Assembly: GCA_964497585.1 (NCBI GenBank)
Contig: CAZCDS010000007.1
Span: 62,001 to 126,000, forward strand
Reading direction: 5' to 3'
DNA: 64,000 bases
Source: CAZCDS01 sp964497585
GTDB lineage: Bacteria > Desulfobacterota > Desulfomonilia > Desulfomonilales > Desulfomonilaceae
The first letter of the stretch is position 1. Each line of letters begins with the position of its first letter. The translations under genes and the position numbers were made by a program. This document shows, in pieces, positions 42,540 to 51,514 of the stretch. A model generated the notes under the pieces. The model did no database searches, was not told the origin of the DNA, and was given only the letters and a program-made list of their open reading frames with translations.

Positions 42540-44624
42540 CTAGTCTTCCTCTTCCTCCGGTTTGGCAGCCGCTTCCACGATCTTTTCCGCGATGTTCGCG
42601 GGGACCTCCTCGTAGTGTGAGAATTCCATGGAGAAGAGTCCGCGGCCCGACGTGAGGGATGTCAGATCCGAGGCATATTTGAGGACTTCTGCCATGGGAA
42701 CCTGAGCTTTTATCACCTGGCTGCCGCCCTTGGCGTCCATGCCGCTGATCCGGCCCCTTCGTGAATTGAGGTCTCCCATGACGTCACCCATGCAGTCCTC
42801 CGGCACGACCACTTCCATATTCATGATCGGCTCGAGGAGCACGGGTTTCGCTTCCAACATGCCCTTCTTGAAGCCTTTTGAAGCGGCTATCTTGAATGCC
42901 TGTTCCGAAGAGTCTACATCGTGATGCTTTCCGTCGAAAACGGTCACCCTCACGTCAATGACGGGATAGCCCGCCATGGATCCAGCGGTCATCGCTTCGA
43001 CCACACCCTTTTCCACTGCAGGAATGTACTGCCTGGGGATGACTCCGCCGACAATCTTGTCCACGAACTCGAACCCTTCGCCCCGGGACATGGGCTCCAG
43101 TTCCAGCCAGGCCACCGCGAATTGCCCCCGGCCGCCAGTCTGTTTCTTAAGCTTGCCTTCCACCTTTGCCGAACCGCGGATCGTCTCCTTGTAGGGGACC
43201 TTGGGAGTCTTGAGATTGACGTCCACGCCGAACTTCCGCTTGAGCTTCTCCACGGTGACTTCAATGTGAACCTGCCCCATGCCGGAGATAAGGAATTCGT
43301 TCGTCTGCGGGTCCCGGGTAACCGTGAGCGTGGGGTCTTCTTCCGCGAGCTTGGCCAGGCTCTGAGTGATCTTCTCCTCGTCGCCTTTGGCCCGCGGCTC
43401 GATCGCGAAAGAGATCACCGCCTGTGGCAGACGAGCCGGAGTGATGACGATGGGATTCTTGTCATCGCAGAGCGTGTCGCCCGTGAGCGTCTCCTTGAGC
43501 TTAGCCACCGCGACGATGTCGCCGGCCGCGGCGGATTCAAGGGATTTCTGATTCTTGCCCTGAATGGTCAGGAGCTGGCCGAAACGCTCCTTGGCTTCAC
43601 GGGTCGAGTTGAGGAAGTTGGAATCGGGCGCCAGCTTGCCGGAGAATATTCTGAAAAGGGTGAGCCGCCCCGCGTACGGATCGGCCAGGGTTTTAAAGAC
43701 GTAAGCACAAAGCGGCTGATCCGGGGAAGGCTCGCGCGTCTCTTCCTCGCCGCCAGGGGATACACCGTGAACGGGTGGCATCTGTGCAGGAGAAGGGCAC
43801 GCATCGGCGATCAGGTCCAGAATCGGCTGCACCCCCACGTTGCGGGTACCCGAGCAGGCCAGAACGGGCAGGAAAATCCTCTCGAGAATACCCTTGCGCA
43901 AAGCGCCGGCCAGATCGTCGGAGCTGAGTTCTTCGCCTTCCAGGTACCGCTCCATGAGTTCGTCATCCGCTTCCGCCAAATCCTCTATGAGTACCTCACG
44001 CCGGGATTCCGCTTCGTCCTGAAGCTCCGCGGGAACCTCGCCTCCGGCCACCTTCCTCCCGTCCCCCTCAAAGGTGACCACCTTCATCGACAGCAGGTCG
44101 ACGATGCCCTTGAAATCTGCCTCCTTGCCAATGGGAAGCTGCAACACAAGGGGTTTGACGCCAATGATTTCCTTTACGTCTGCGACGACCTTTTCGAAAT
44201 CAGCCCGTTCCCTGTCCATCTTGGTTACCGCGAGGATGCGTGGGCAGCCACGGCCTTCGATGCTTTCCCAGACCTTCTCCGTGAGCGGTTTGACCGAATC
44301 GACCGCATCAACGACAAGGATCGCCACATCCGATGCCTGGAGAGCAGCGCTCACTTCCGCCGCGAAGTTCGGATCGCCAGGCGTGTCAAGGATGTTGATC
44401 TTCTTCTTTTTCCATTCGGCCGAGAACAGAGAGGTGCTTATGGTGATTTGCCGCTTCACCTCTTCCGGTTCGAAATCGAAATTGGACGTGCTGTCCGTCA
44501 CCTTGCCGAGGCGGTCGACCGCTTTCGCGTCAAAGAGCATTGCCTCACACAACGAGGTCTTGCCCGACTGCGCGTGGGAAACGACCACCACATTACGCAG
44601 ATCCTCCGTACTGTACTTCTTCAT
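42540..44624 (-). CDS. Elongation factor G-like GTPase (EF-G2 type)
   Basis: The 694-residue protein has the EF-G order of domains. GTPase motifs are SHAQSGKTS (G1, near residue 17), DTPGDPNF (G3) and TKMD (G4); domain IV contains GGRGQFAVAW and the end has SMEFSHYEEVP. G1 differs from the AHIDAGKT of classic EF-G, and domain I is of the EF-G-like (fusA2) type, so it may serve recycling or special translation rather than bulk elongation. The ATG at 44624 has AAGGGGAG upstream; a more distal start is rejected. Confidence 0.88.
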   Translation of the reverse strand: MKKYSTEDLRNVVVVSHAQSGKTSLCEAMLFDAKAVDRLGKVTDSTSNFDFEPEEVKRQITISTSLFSAEWKKKKINILDTPGDPNFAAEVSAALQASDVAILVVDAVDSVKPLTEKVWESIEGRGCPRILAVTKMDRERADFEKVVADVKEIIGVKPLVLQLPIGKEADFKGIVDLLSMKVVTFEGDGRKVAGGEVPAELQDEAESRREVLIEDLAEADDELMERYLEGEELSSDDLAGALRKGILERIFLPVLACSGTRNVGVQPILDLIADACPSPAQMPPVHGVSPGGEEETREPSPDQPLCAYVFKTLADPYAGRLTLFRIFSGKLAPDSNFLNSTREAKERFGQLLTIQGKNQKSLESAAAGDIVAVAKLKETLTGDTLCDDKNPIVITPARLPQAVISFAIEPRAKGDEEKITQSLAKLAEEDPTLTVTRDPQTNEFLISGMGQVHIEVTVEKLKRKFGVDVNLKTPKVPYKETIRGSAKVEGKLKKQTGGRGQFAVAWLELEPMSRGEGFEFVDKIVGGVIPRQYIPAVEKGVVEAMTAGSMAGYPVIDVRVTVFDGKHHDVDSSEQAFKIAASKGFKKGMLEAKPVLLEPIMNMEVVVPEDCMGDVMGDLNSRRGRISGMDAKGGSQVIKAQVPMAEVLKYASDLTSLTSGRGLFSMEFSHYEEVPANIAEKIVEAAAKPEEEED

Positions 44625-45001
44625 TGGCTCCCCTTGGACTCGGTCCGCCGGCGCCCGGCTGCGTCCGAGATAATGACTGACAAATATTGTAGTAGAACAT
44701 AATTCGCCCCTCTGAGTCAAGGACGAATGCCATCCTGGACCACCATTCACTCAAGGGAAAAGGATTGTCTGAGAAGCCGCCGGTTCGGGTGACGCCGGCC
44801 GATCCCCGCGACCCCGACGACCTGCCAATCCCGGACCAACTTCCGTGGCATGTTCGGAAGATTTATCAGCATTTTCAGCTTTAACTTCAAATGGCTAACT
44901 TTGTAACTTTGACTATACGTCAATAAGAATTGACAACCTATTACGATAATTGGTATAATTATTCAAACTACAGGCACTCGCCTGCCCAGGAGAGCCCTGC
45001 T
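44625..45001. other. Divergent intergenic region with a promoter
   Basis: Holds the promoter of the proline-rich exported protein at 44930-44959. No other feature seen. Confidence 0.4.
44930..44959 (+). promoter_or_regulatory. Sigma-70-like promoter
   Basis: TTGACA (44930-44935), an 18-nt spacer and a perfect TATAAT (44954-44959) in AT-rich DNA. The start point would be near 44966, 36 nt before the ATG at 45002. Confidence 0.7.
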
Positions 45002-45433
45002 ATGACCAGGAAAATCATTGTGTTGCTCCTCATCGTCACGGCCGCATCCCTGACCGTTGCAAGCTCCGCGTTCTGCCAGTTCGGACCGAGATTCGGCCCC
45101 TGGAAGTACTACGCGCCGTACTACTTTCCTCGGGAGGGCTGCCTGGGAATCTGTTTCTCCCCCGAGGACTACATCCCGATTTATGAGGATCCCAATCCGC
45201 TTGTTCCCGGCTTGCCCACTCCCATTCCGCCCCGTCCCAGGGCGAGCAAGGTCAAACCTCCAGGGTTCCAGGCCATGCGGCGCGGCCGCGGTCCAGCGCG
45301 CCCACTTCCGCCGCTCCCTCCGGCCCAGCCGGTCCCATCGAACAACCCCTTTTACCAGGGTTCAAGCTCCACCGCGCCGAACACTCCGCCAGCCGGCCAG
45401 TCTTCACCTGTGGGCAGTCCCATGCAGCGGTGA
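45002..45433 (+). CDS. Exported proline-rich protein, 143 residues
   Basis: The ATG at 45002 has AGGAGA 9 nt upstream; an earlier start at 44930 lies inside the promoter and is rejected. A signal peptide (KIIVLLLIVTAASLTVASSA) precedes a mature part rich in Pro, Tyr and Phe (FGPRFGPWKYYAPYYFPREG) with two cysteines (GCLGICFSP), then a basic proline-rich tail. Unknown function. Similar in style to the exported proteins at 24607 and 26621. Confidence 0.7.
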   Translation: MTRKIIVLLLIVTAASLTVASSAFCQFGPRFGPWKYYAPYYFPREGCLGICFSPEDYIPIYEDPNPLVPGLPTPIPPRPRASKVKPPGFQAMRRGRGPARPLPPLPPAQPVPSNNPFYQGSSSTAPNTPPAGQSSPVGSPMQR

Positions 45434-45602
45434 GACACTGTGGCACGCCTGACATAGAGCCAGCTGGTAGGGTCTCAGGGGGGTTCCGGTCCCCTCGAGT
45501 GGTCGGGAGCCACCCGATAAGTAAGGGCTCCTGCTCTCTGTACCAATCCGCGCCCTCCAAGTGAGCAGGGAGAGAAGACCGACCCTCTCGCTAGTCGATC
45601 CA

Positions 45603-47903
45603 TTACCTTATCCTGCGCCGCGCGCGTTGCCTGAGACGCACGGGTACAAGTTGAGGCATTTGTTCACGGACCCTTTGGTATAGTCTCGCTGCGGGATCAG
45701 TTACTCTCACCGTAACCACAGCGGCATAAGAAATTCTTCCTGGCCCCCCACGCCGATCCCACGGTCCCCGACCAAGCGCGTGCAAGTCCAGCATAGGCCG
45801 GTATACGTTACCGGCCCTCTTCCTCTTTACCCCCGTGCAGGCCGTATCCCACTTGCCCTCATCGCGCTGGACTTGCTCAGTCTTGTATTGATCCGTCAGC
45901 GGATGCTGGCCCTTCTTCCAGCCTTGATCCGCCAGTTTCGGCACCGAATCGGGGTTCAGTCTTTCGTCCACTCGAAGATCCTTCGCGCCGCTCTTTCTGT
46001 ATGTGAATAATGAGGCGTTCGGTCTGAAAAAGACCTCAACGCCCCCCAAAGTATAATCGTCGGGAGTGGCGGCGGAGACATCGCACGTGTAGACGATTGT
46101 CCACTTGAATTCGACTTGGCCGGTGAAGTCAAGGTCTTCCGGAAATGGTAACGGCAGTCTTGCGGTCTTGGTGAGTTCTATTGAGCCATTGTACAAGACC
46201 TTCACCTCGTTTTGGAGACACTCCATGAACTCGTCGGCACTCTGTGGCAACACGCCGTGACCGTATCTCCCCGCTTCGCAATTCTGATAGGGTGTTGCAT
46301 GATGGATCATGAGCGCCCGGGCCGTTTGCGCAGTTATCATGTCAGGATCCGACGCCCTGTAAAGGAGATCCGATGCAACCTGAGCAACTAGCGGGACAGC
46401 GAAGCTTGTACCTGAGTTGGGGCGGACGCTCCCTTGTGGACCGGGTACGACGACCCAGAAGGGATGCGCCTCGCAACCTCCGAAAGCCGACACGTCAGGC
46501 TTGCATCGTGAACCAGGGCGTCCAGGGCCCACTGGACAGTAATCGGCCGGGACGGGGCTGCCGTCTCCACCCAGCGTAAACGCCCCTACCCCCATGCCAT
46601 TGACCAGATCCGAAGGCGGTTGGATTCTGTTGAAGGGGGGCTGTTCCGTTCCGTTGTTTCCCGCTGCAACTGTGAACAAAATGGGGTTGTCGTAGGCTAG
46701 TCTGTCCAGCACGGTCGTGAATCTGTCTACTTCCAAGTCATCTATTGGCTTATCTGGTCCGAAACTCAGCACGTAGACAAGGATATCGGCGTTCGCTTCG
46801 TCTTCCACTATGTCTTCGATCCAGTCAAGTATTTGGTAAATATCGAGGTCCAGCCCATGGTGCTGAGGGACCGGAAAAACCCGAAAGCACTTCACCCGAT
46901 GCTGAGGGGCAGTCAATTGCCCTCCGGATGGGTCGCAGGAACCAAACAACACAGCCCCACACACCGCCGTTCCATGATCAAAGAACCTGTCCTGCAATGG
47001 CTCTGGAGTTATGTCCTGGCTCGATGTCCAATCCTCAAGCATTGGTGAAGTATTGTCTACTCCACCGTCGAACACTCCTATTCGAGGGTATTCGGTCGAT
47101 CCAGGATCGCTCCTCGGCCAACTCGTCATTACAATTGACCGCTTATCAACTGTTCGTGGAACAGAAATGCGCGGCATGGGGCGAGCAGCACGGAGCGGAT
47201 TGAAGTTGGCTAGTTCCTCGACCGCAGCTTTCGTGAGCATGGCGGGCAAGAAAATCGGTTCTCCCGCCTGTCCTCTCTTCCATTCGCTAATGATGGAGCA
47301 GTCCGAGCTGGGGGATAGTATTGTGGCAAGCTTTTCCTCGGCTTCTTTCCATTCCCTTTCTGTCATGGGATGGAAAATTAGCTCTACCACACCGACATCG
47401 ATCGATTCCAACCCTATCAGCTTGTCCCCGACTGTTTGCAGACCCAGACTATCTATCTTTGTGAAGTCACTTCTGTCATGCCCGACGGTCCTCTCCTGCT
47501 CGCTAAGCCAAAGGTAAGTCCCCTCAATTGCCTGGGGATAAGCCTTGAAGAAGAGCATCCGCGCGAGCTGCCTCTGTGGGAAGGCCTTCCCATCCCGTTC
47601 CAACTGGTACCAAGGTCTGGATCCAACGAAGTCCCAGTGATAGTCACTGACTAAAGTGCTGGGGAAATAGGACTTCGCAAGGTATGCAGTGTCAAGAGAG
47701 ACCCTGAAGAAGATTCTGTCGAGACGGTTTGCAGCGTCAAACGCGTCGATTTGCTGGAGCAAGTACTTCAACTGTGGTATCAAACGAGCGCGCGCCGACG
47801 CGAAGTCTCTTACGGGCACCTTCGGTCCGCCGGTACCGCGACGCTCTATCCCGTGTACCAGTGTTTCGCCCTTACCTAGTATCGGATACCGTTCCTCATT
47901 CAC
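45603..47903 (-). CDS. ietS: Subtilisin-like serine protease, IetS-like defence component
   Basis: The 766-residue protein has the S8 catalytic triad in view: Asp279 in RIGVFDGGVD, His310 in FFDHGTAVCGA and Ser500 in NSGTSFAVPLVAQ, with the oxyanion Asn in AAGNNGTE. There is no signal peptide, so it acts in the cytoplasm. Its GTG start overlaps the end of the AAA ATPase gene by 8 nt. An AAA ATPase plus subtilase pair is the composition of the IetAS anti-phage system; the assignment rests on this pairing and should be tested by profile search. Confidence 0.82.
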   Translation of the reverse strand: MNEERYPILGKGETLVHGIERRGTGGPKVPVRDFASARARLIPQLKYLLQQIDAFDAANRLDRIFFRVSLDTAYLAKSYFPSTLVSDYHWDFVGSRPWYQLERDGKAFPQRQLARMLFFKAYPQAIEGTYLWLSEQERTVGHDRSDFTKIDSLGLQTVGDKLIGLESIDVGVVELIFHPMTEREWKEAEEKLATILSPSSDCSIISEWKRGQAGEPIFLPAMLTKAAVEELANFNPLRAARPMPRISVPRTVDKRSIVMTSWPRSDPGSTEYPRIGVFDGGVDNTSPMLEDWTSSQDITPEPLQDRFFDHGTAVCGAVLFGSCDPSGGQLTAPQHRVKCFRVFPVPQHHGLDLDIYQILDWIEDIVEDEANADILVYVLSFGPDKPIDDLEVDRFTTVLDRLAYDNPILFTVAAGNNGTEQPPFNRIQPPSDLVNGMGVGAFTLGGDGSPVPADYCPVGPGRPGSRCKPDVSAFGGCEAHPFWVVVPGPQGSVRPNSGTSFAVPLVAQVASDLLYRASDPDMITAQTARALMIHHATPYQNCEAGRYGHGVLPQSADEFMECLQNEVKVLYNGSIELTKTARLPLPFPEDLDFTGQVEFKWTIVYTCDVSAATPDDYTLGGVEVFFRPNASLFTYRKSGAKDLRVDERLNPDSVPKLADQGWKKGQHPLTDQYKTEQVQRDEGKWDTACTGVKRKRAGNVYRPMLDLHALGRGPWDRRGGPGRISYAAVVTVRVTDPAARLYQRVREQMPQLVPVRLRQRARRRIR

Positions 47904-49074
47904 CTGTAGTCGGCTCCTTCACGTCCGTGGACTTCGCAAGTTTCATGGCCGTCGTGTGGGATATTCCGAGGAGTTCCGCCAGCTTCCTGTAGGTGAAGCG
48001 CTTCGGATTCACCCCCCGGGCCACTCGAACAAAGCGGCCTTTCAGATCTTCCGGTACTGGGCGCTCCGTAATTTCCTGTGCCAGTTCGACCCACAGGGAA
48101 TCTGTGGGAGAAACCCTTTCCAGCACTTGTCTGGTAAGCGCTCGGTTCGCAAAAGTGGCAAGATCGGCGCCGCTGAACCCGTCCAGGCACATAGCAGCCA
48201 ATGAGAGGTGGGCCTTTGGCATCCGGTTAAGCCTGTAATGAGCCTTCAGTATTTGTATGCGTTCCGTCTCCCCCGGCAGCGGCAGCCTCAGCCAGCGCGA
48301 AAAGCGGCGTCTAAACGCGGAATCCACCAGTTCCGGTAGATTAGTCGCGGCGACAAGGACACTCTGGTCAGGCCAGTTCTCAATTTCCTGCAACAACACA
48401 TTGACCACCCGCTTCATTTCCACAACGTCGGCTTCTTCGAGCCGCGTCCGTGCGAGCGCATCGAATTCGTCAAGGAGCAGAACGCAGGGTTCCAGGCGCG
48501 CCCTATCCAGAGCCTTCTTGAGGTTCTGTCCAGTCTGGCCCAGATAGCTGGTGACCGCAGAACCAAGATTAAGCGTCATGAGGGGAACGTCAAGTTGGAG
48601 AGCAAGCCAGCGCGTTAGAGTGGTCTTTCCCGTACCGGGCGGTCCCATGAGTGCCAAGCTCGTCGGTGGTTTCACACCGGCTGCTCTAAGTTCCAAGACG
48701 TGGCGCCGTTCCTTAATGAACGCATCCAGAACAGCCCTTGTCAGGGTATCCAGTACGGGGGTCACATCGAGATACGGCCTGTGTTCAAACTGCAGAAGCT
48801 GCATCCCAGTGTCCGCATCTACTGGCAGGTTGTCGAGTTGACGGAACTCTCTGAGTGCGCCCAGCCCCCCCGCGCTGGAGACCGTCCTGGAGATTCGCTG
48901 GGCGAGGTCTGGGCTTTCCTGTTCAAGAGATGCAAGTCTGCGCCTGATTAGCATCAGCAGCTGTTTGTCATTGCGCTGTGCTCCCAAGCGGGCCACGGCT
49001 TCCAAGAGATCGTCTGCAACTGACATGATGGCATTATGTAAATTCTGACCTCCGATGTCAACTATTTTTTCCAT
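47896..49074 (-). CDS. ietA: AAA ATPase, IetA-like defence component
   Basis: The 392-residue protein has a helical N-terminal part and an AAA module: Walker A GPPGTGKTT (144-152), Walker B LLLDEFDALA (199-208), the sensor region VAATNLPELVDSAFRRRF, and a C-terminal HTH-like stretch (KLAELLGISHTTAMKLAKS). The ATG at 49074 or the one at 49026 may be the start; a promoter lies at 49117-49145. It is the upstream gene of a two-gene operon with the subtilase. The ATPase probably senses a trigger and controls the protease. Confidence 0.82.
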   Translation of the reverse strand: MEKIVDIGGQNLHNAIMSVADDLLEAVARLGAQRNDKQLLMLIRRRLASLEQESPDLAQRISRTVSSAGGLGALREFRQLDNLPVDADTGMQLLQFEHRPYLDVTPVLDTLTRAVLDAFIKERRHVLELRAAGVKPPTSLALMGPPGTGKTTLTRWLALQLDVPLMTLNLGSAVTSYLGQTGQNLKKALDRARLEPCVLLLDEFDALARTRLEEADVVEMKRVVNVLLQEIENWPDQSVLVAATNLPELVDSAFRRRFSRWLRLPLPGETERIQILKAHYRLNRMPKAHLSLAAMCLDGFSGADLATFANRALTRQVLERVSPTDSLWVELAQEITERPVPEDLKGRFVRVARGVNPKRFTYRKLAELLGISHTTAMKLAKSTDVKEPTTGE

Positions 49075-49116
49075 ATCATCAAATTAGTACTATGATATCA
49101 TTCGATTACAATTTAT

Positions 49117-49145
49117 ATTATCTGGCAACAGTCGTCACGTGTCAA
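49117..49145 (-). promoter_or_regulatory. Sigma-70-like promoter of ietAS
   Basis: On the minus strand TTGACA (49145-49140), a 17-nt spacer and GATAAT (49122-49117), followed by an AT-rich leader that includes the palindrome ATGATATCAT. A leader of about 35 nt is predicted. Confidence 0.6.
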
Positions 49146-49280
49146 GAGCGAACCGGCCATGCGGAGCGGCCACGTTCCCGCCAGCAATCAAGTCAATCCC
49201 TCTGCCTGTGTCCCGAGCCGCAGGCACTTTGATGTTGCGTCGTCCTTTTGAGCCTTTCGAGTCGGCACAGAGGCTGGAGA

Positions 49281-50351
49281 CTACCAGTGAAGCAGGCCCA
49301 CAGTCTCCCGCAATACCTGCTCAGCGGTGATTCCTTCGAGGCATTTGCGGTCGTCGCAGGACCTCTTACGGCAGGCGAGGCAGTCCAGATCTTCGCGGCG
49401 GATCACTCGGTGGCCGTGACCGTACGGACCGACCTTTGCGAGATCGGTGGGGCCGAAGAGCGCGATCACCGGGGTTCCCGTGAACGCTGCGACGTGCATG
49501 GGGCCGGAGTCGACGCCCACATACACGTCCGCCCGTTCCAGCAGAGCGAGCGACTCGCCCAGATTGAGCACCCCGGCCGCGATGGCTGCCTCCTCCCTCA
49601 TGGCTTGAGCGATTGCTCCGATATAGGCCGCATCCGCGGGACCGCCCCCAAAGACGGCCCGTGCGATGCCGCGACCGATGAAGAGATCGGCAAGTTCGGC
49701 CCAGGCTTCCACGGTCCAGAATTTGGTCTCCCAGCGGGCCGTGGGATTCGCGTACACCAGTCGATCGGACTCGCCGATTCCGGCCTGTTCCAGGAATATT
49801 CGCGCCTTCTCCTGTTCTGCTGGGCCGGTCACCACGCGGAGGTCCTGCTCCGTCGCGGGACAGTCGAGATAGGTGCTGAACGCGAGGTTCTTGTCGACCG
49901 CGTGAGGCTTGTCAGGATCCGTGACGAGCCTGTGGTGCTGGAAAAAGGTATTCAATTCCCTGGCGTCGGCGAACCCGATGCGAAAGCCGCCTGGATTCGT
50001 CATTTCCAATAGACCGCTGCGAAAAGAAGCATGAAGGTCGAGCACCAGGTCGTACGGCTCGCTCCTGAATCTCTTCCTCAGACGGGCCAGCGTCCGAACT
50101 GTCTCCTTGGCCGCGTTGAAGAAGATTCCCTTTGGTGCTTGCGGATCGCTCGTGGATGGTATGGAGATGGGGATGATCTCATCGATGGCCGGGTCGTTCT
50201 CGAGGATCGCGCGGAAATTCTCCTGGACGATCCATCCCACGTGGCAGGAGGGAAAGCAACGTTTCAACGCATGCGCGATCGGGAGCGCATGCACCACGTC
50301 CCCGAGCGAGCTCGGTTTGACGATGAGGATTCTCTTGTGGGATAGATCCAT
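49281..50351 (-). CDS. Heptosyltransferase-like glycosyltransferase (GT9)
   Basis: The 356-residue protein belongs to GT9, the ADP-heptose:LPS heptosyltransferases that build the inner core. Motifs seen: ILIVKPSSLGDVVHALP at the N-terminus, VYANPTARWETKFW, and VYVGVDSGPMHVAAFTGTPVIALFGPTD, the donor-binding loop. A C-terminal cluster CLACRKRSCDDRKCLEG is an unusual Cys-rich tail also found in some homologues. The ATG at 50351 is used; one at 50378 is an alternative. It lies at the end of the lipid A gene string. Confidence 0.85.
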   Translation of the reverse strand: MDLSHKRILIVKPSSLGDVVHALPIAHALKRCFPSCHVGWIVQENFRAILENDPAIDEIIPISIPSTSDPQAPKGIFFNAAKETVRTLARLRKRFRSEPYDLVLDLHASFRSGLLEMTNPGGFRIGFADARELNTFFQHHRLVTDPDKPHAVDKNLAFSTYLDCPATEQDLRVVTGPAEQEKARIFLEQAGIGESDRLVYANPTARWETKFWTVEAWAELADLFIGRGIARAVFGGGPADAAYIGAIAQAMREEAAIAAGVLNLGESLALLERADVYVGVDSGPMHVAAFTGTPVIALFGPTDLAKVGPYGHGHRVIRREDLDCLACRKRSCDDRKCLEGITAEQVLRETVGLLHW

Positions 50352-50465
50352 TGTCTGCGTACTACCCATGTGCCACAAAGACGGTCACAGCGAGCCCCGC
50401 AGGACAAGCCCGCAGTGGCACCCTCAGTCCCTGCATGAGTTCGAGTGCGGTGCCCTTTTTGCCGA

Positions 50466-51512
50466 TTATGGGGGCGAAGCGTCGTCGCGGGCTCGTCGCT
50501 CCGGCAATCTCATAACTAATCGGCTCCAAAAGGCATCTTCGTCGTCCATCACGATGCCGATTCTCAGGGCAGCGATCCTGCCCGATTCCTTGACTCGGCC
50601 AGGTAGTTTCACCCAGTCTTTTTCCGTCACCACGACGGGCAAGGCGCCGGCGCGGGAACGTACGTCGCTGATCTCGGTTTCTGTCAGGCAATGGTGGTCC
50701 GGAAATACCAGGTGTTGGTTCACCCGCCATCCAAGTTTGTCGGCAGTGTGCCGGAAACGCTCGGGGGATGCAATTCCTGACACCAGTATCACGTCCCGAT
50801 CCGCGTAGTGATCCACGGGAAACGAACCCTCGAACGCTTCGACGCTGAGGGGAACCTGACGGCATGGGAAGACCGGAATGTCGCGGAGGTACGGTTTCGC
50901 GGGTTCGGGGACTGTTGCATACTCTCCCACCAGGACCGCAATGTCAGCTCTCTTGACGGCCGAGAACGGCTCTCGCAGGCGGCCAAGCGGGAACATCCGG
51001 TCTTCCGTCCCGTTGAGCAGAACGATGTCCGCGTCGCGTTGCAGCGGAAGGTGCTGGAAACCGTCATCAAGGACGACGAGATCCGTCCCGAAGAGGTGGC
51101 CGGCCGCGGTCACCGGATCGATTCTCCTGCGCCCTACCAGAACGGGAACGTGTGGCAGCCTTCGCGCGATGAGGAAGGGCTCGTCCCCGCAGAGGCCGGG
51201 TTCCACGAGGGGCACTCCTGATTTGCCGTCGCTCACCACAAGATGCCGGGCCTGGTATGAACCTCGATATCCCCTGCTCACGACCACCGGACGGAACCCG
51301 CGGCCATGGAGCATTTCTGCCAGGTAGATAACAAAGGGCGTCTTTCCGCTTCCTCCGAGGAGAATATTGCCGACCGACACAACGGGGAGCCCCGCGGCCT
51401 GGCTTTCCAGGATGCCGGCGCGGTAGGCTTCCTCACGGAGCCTCTGCACTGAGTGATACCCTGCAGCGGGAAGGGAAAGCAGTATCCTTTTGAGTGGTGA
51501 CGAAAGACTCAT
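50466..51512 (-). CDS. lpxK: Tetraacyldisaccharide 4'-kinase
   Basis: LpxK phosphorylates the lipid A disaccharide at the 4' position on the inner face of the cytoplasmic membrane. The 348-residue protein has VVSVGNILLGGSGKTPFVIYLAE with the P-loop GGSGKT near residue 53, VVSRGYRG, GDEPFLIARR and LDDGFQH. The gene begins 2 nt after the msbA stop, so the two are in one operon. Confidence 0.94.
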   Translation of the reverse strand: MSLSSPLKRILLSLPAAGYHSVQRLREEAYRAGILESQAAGLPVVSVGNILLGGSGKTPFVIYLAEMLHGRGFRPVVVSRGYRGSYQARHLVVSDGKSGVPLVEPGLCGDEPFLIARRLPHVPVLVGRRRIDPVTAAGHLFGTDLVVLDDGFQHLPLQRDADIVLLNGTEDRMFPLGRLREPFSAVKRADIAVLVGEYATVPEPAKPYLRDIPVFPCRQVPLSVEAFEGSFPVDHYADRDVILVSGIASPERFRHTADKLGWRVNQHLVFPDHHCLTETEISDVRSRAGALPVVVTEKDWVKLPGRVKESGRIAALRIGIVMDDEDAFWSRLVMRLPERRARDDASPP

Positions 51513-51514
51513 CT

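Noticed and set aside
42921..44702. 593-codon antisense frame over the EF-G-like gene
   Set aside because: Long antisense frames are common opposite conserved GC-rich genes; the minus strand encodes a complete EF-G with all GTPase motifs.
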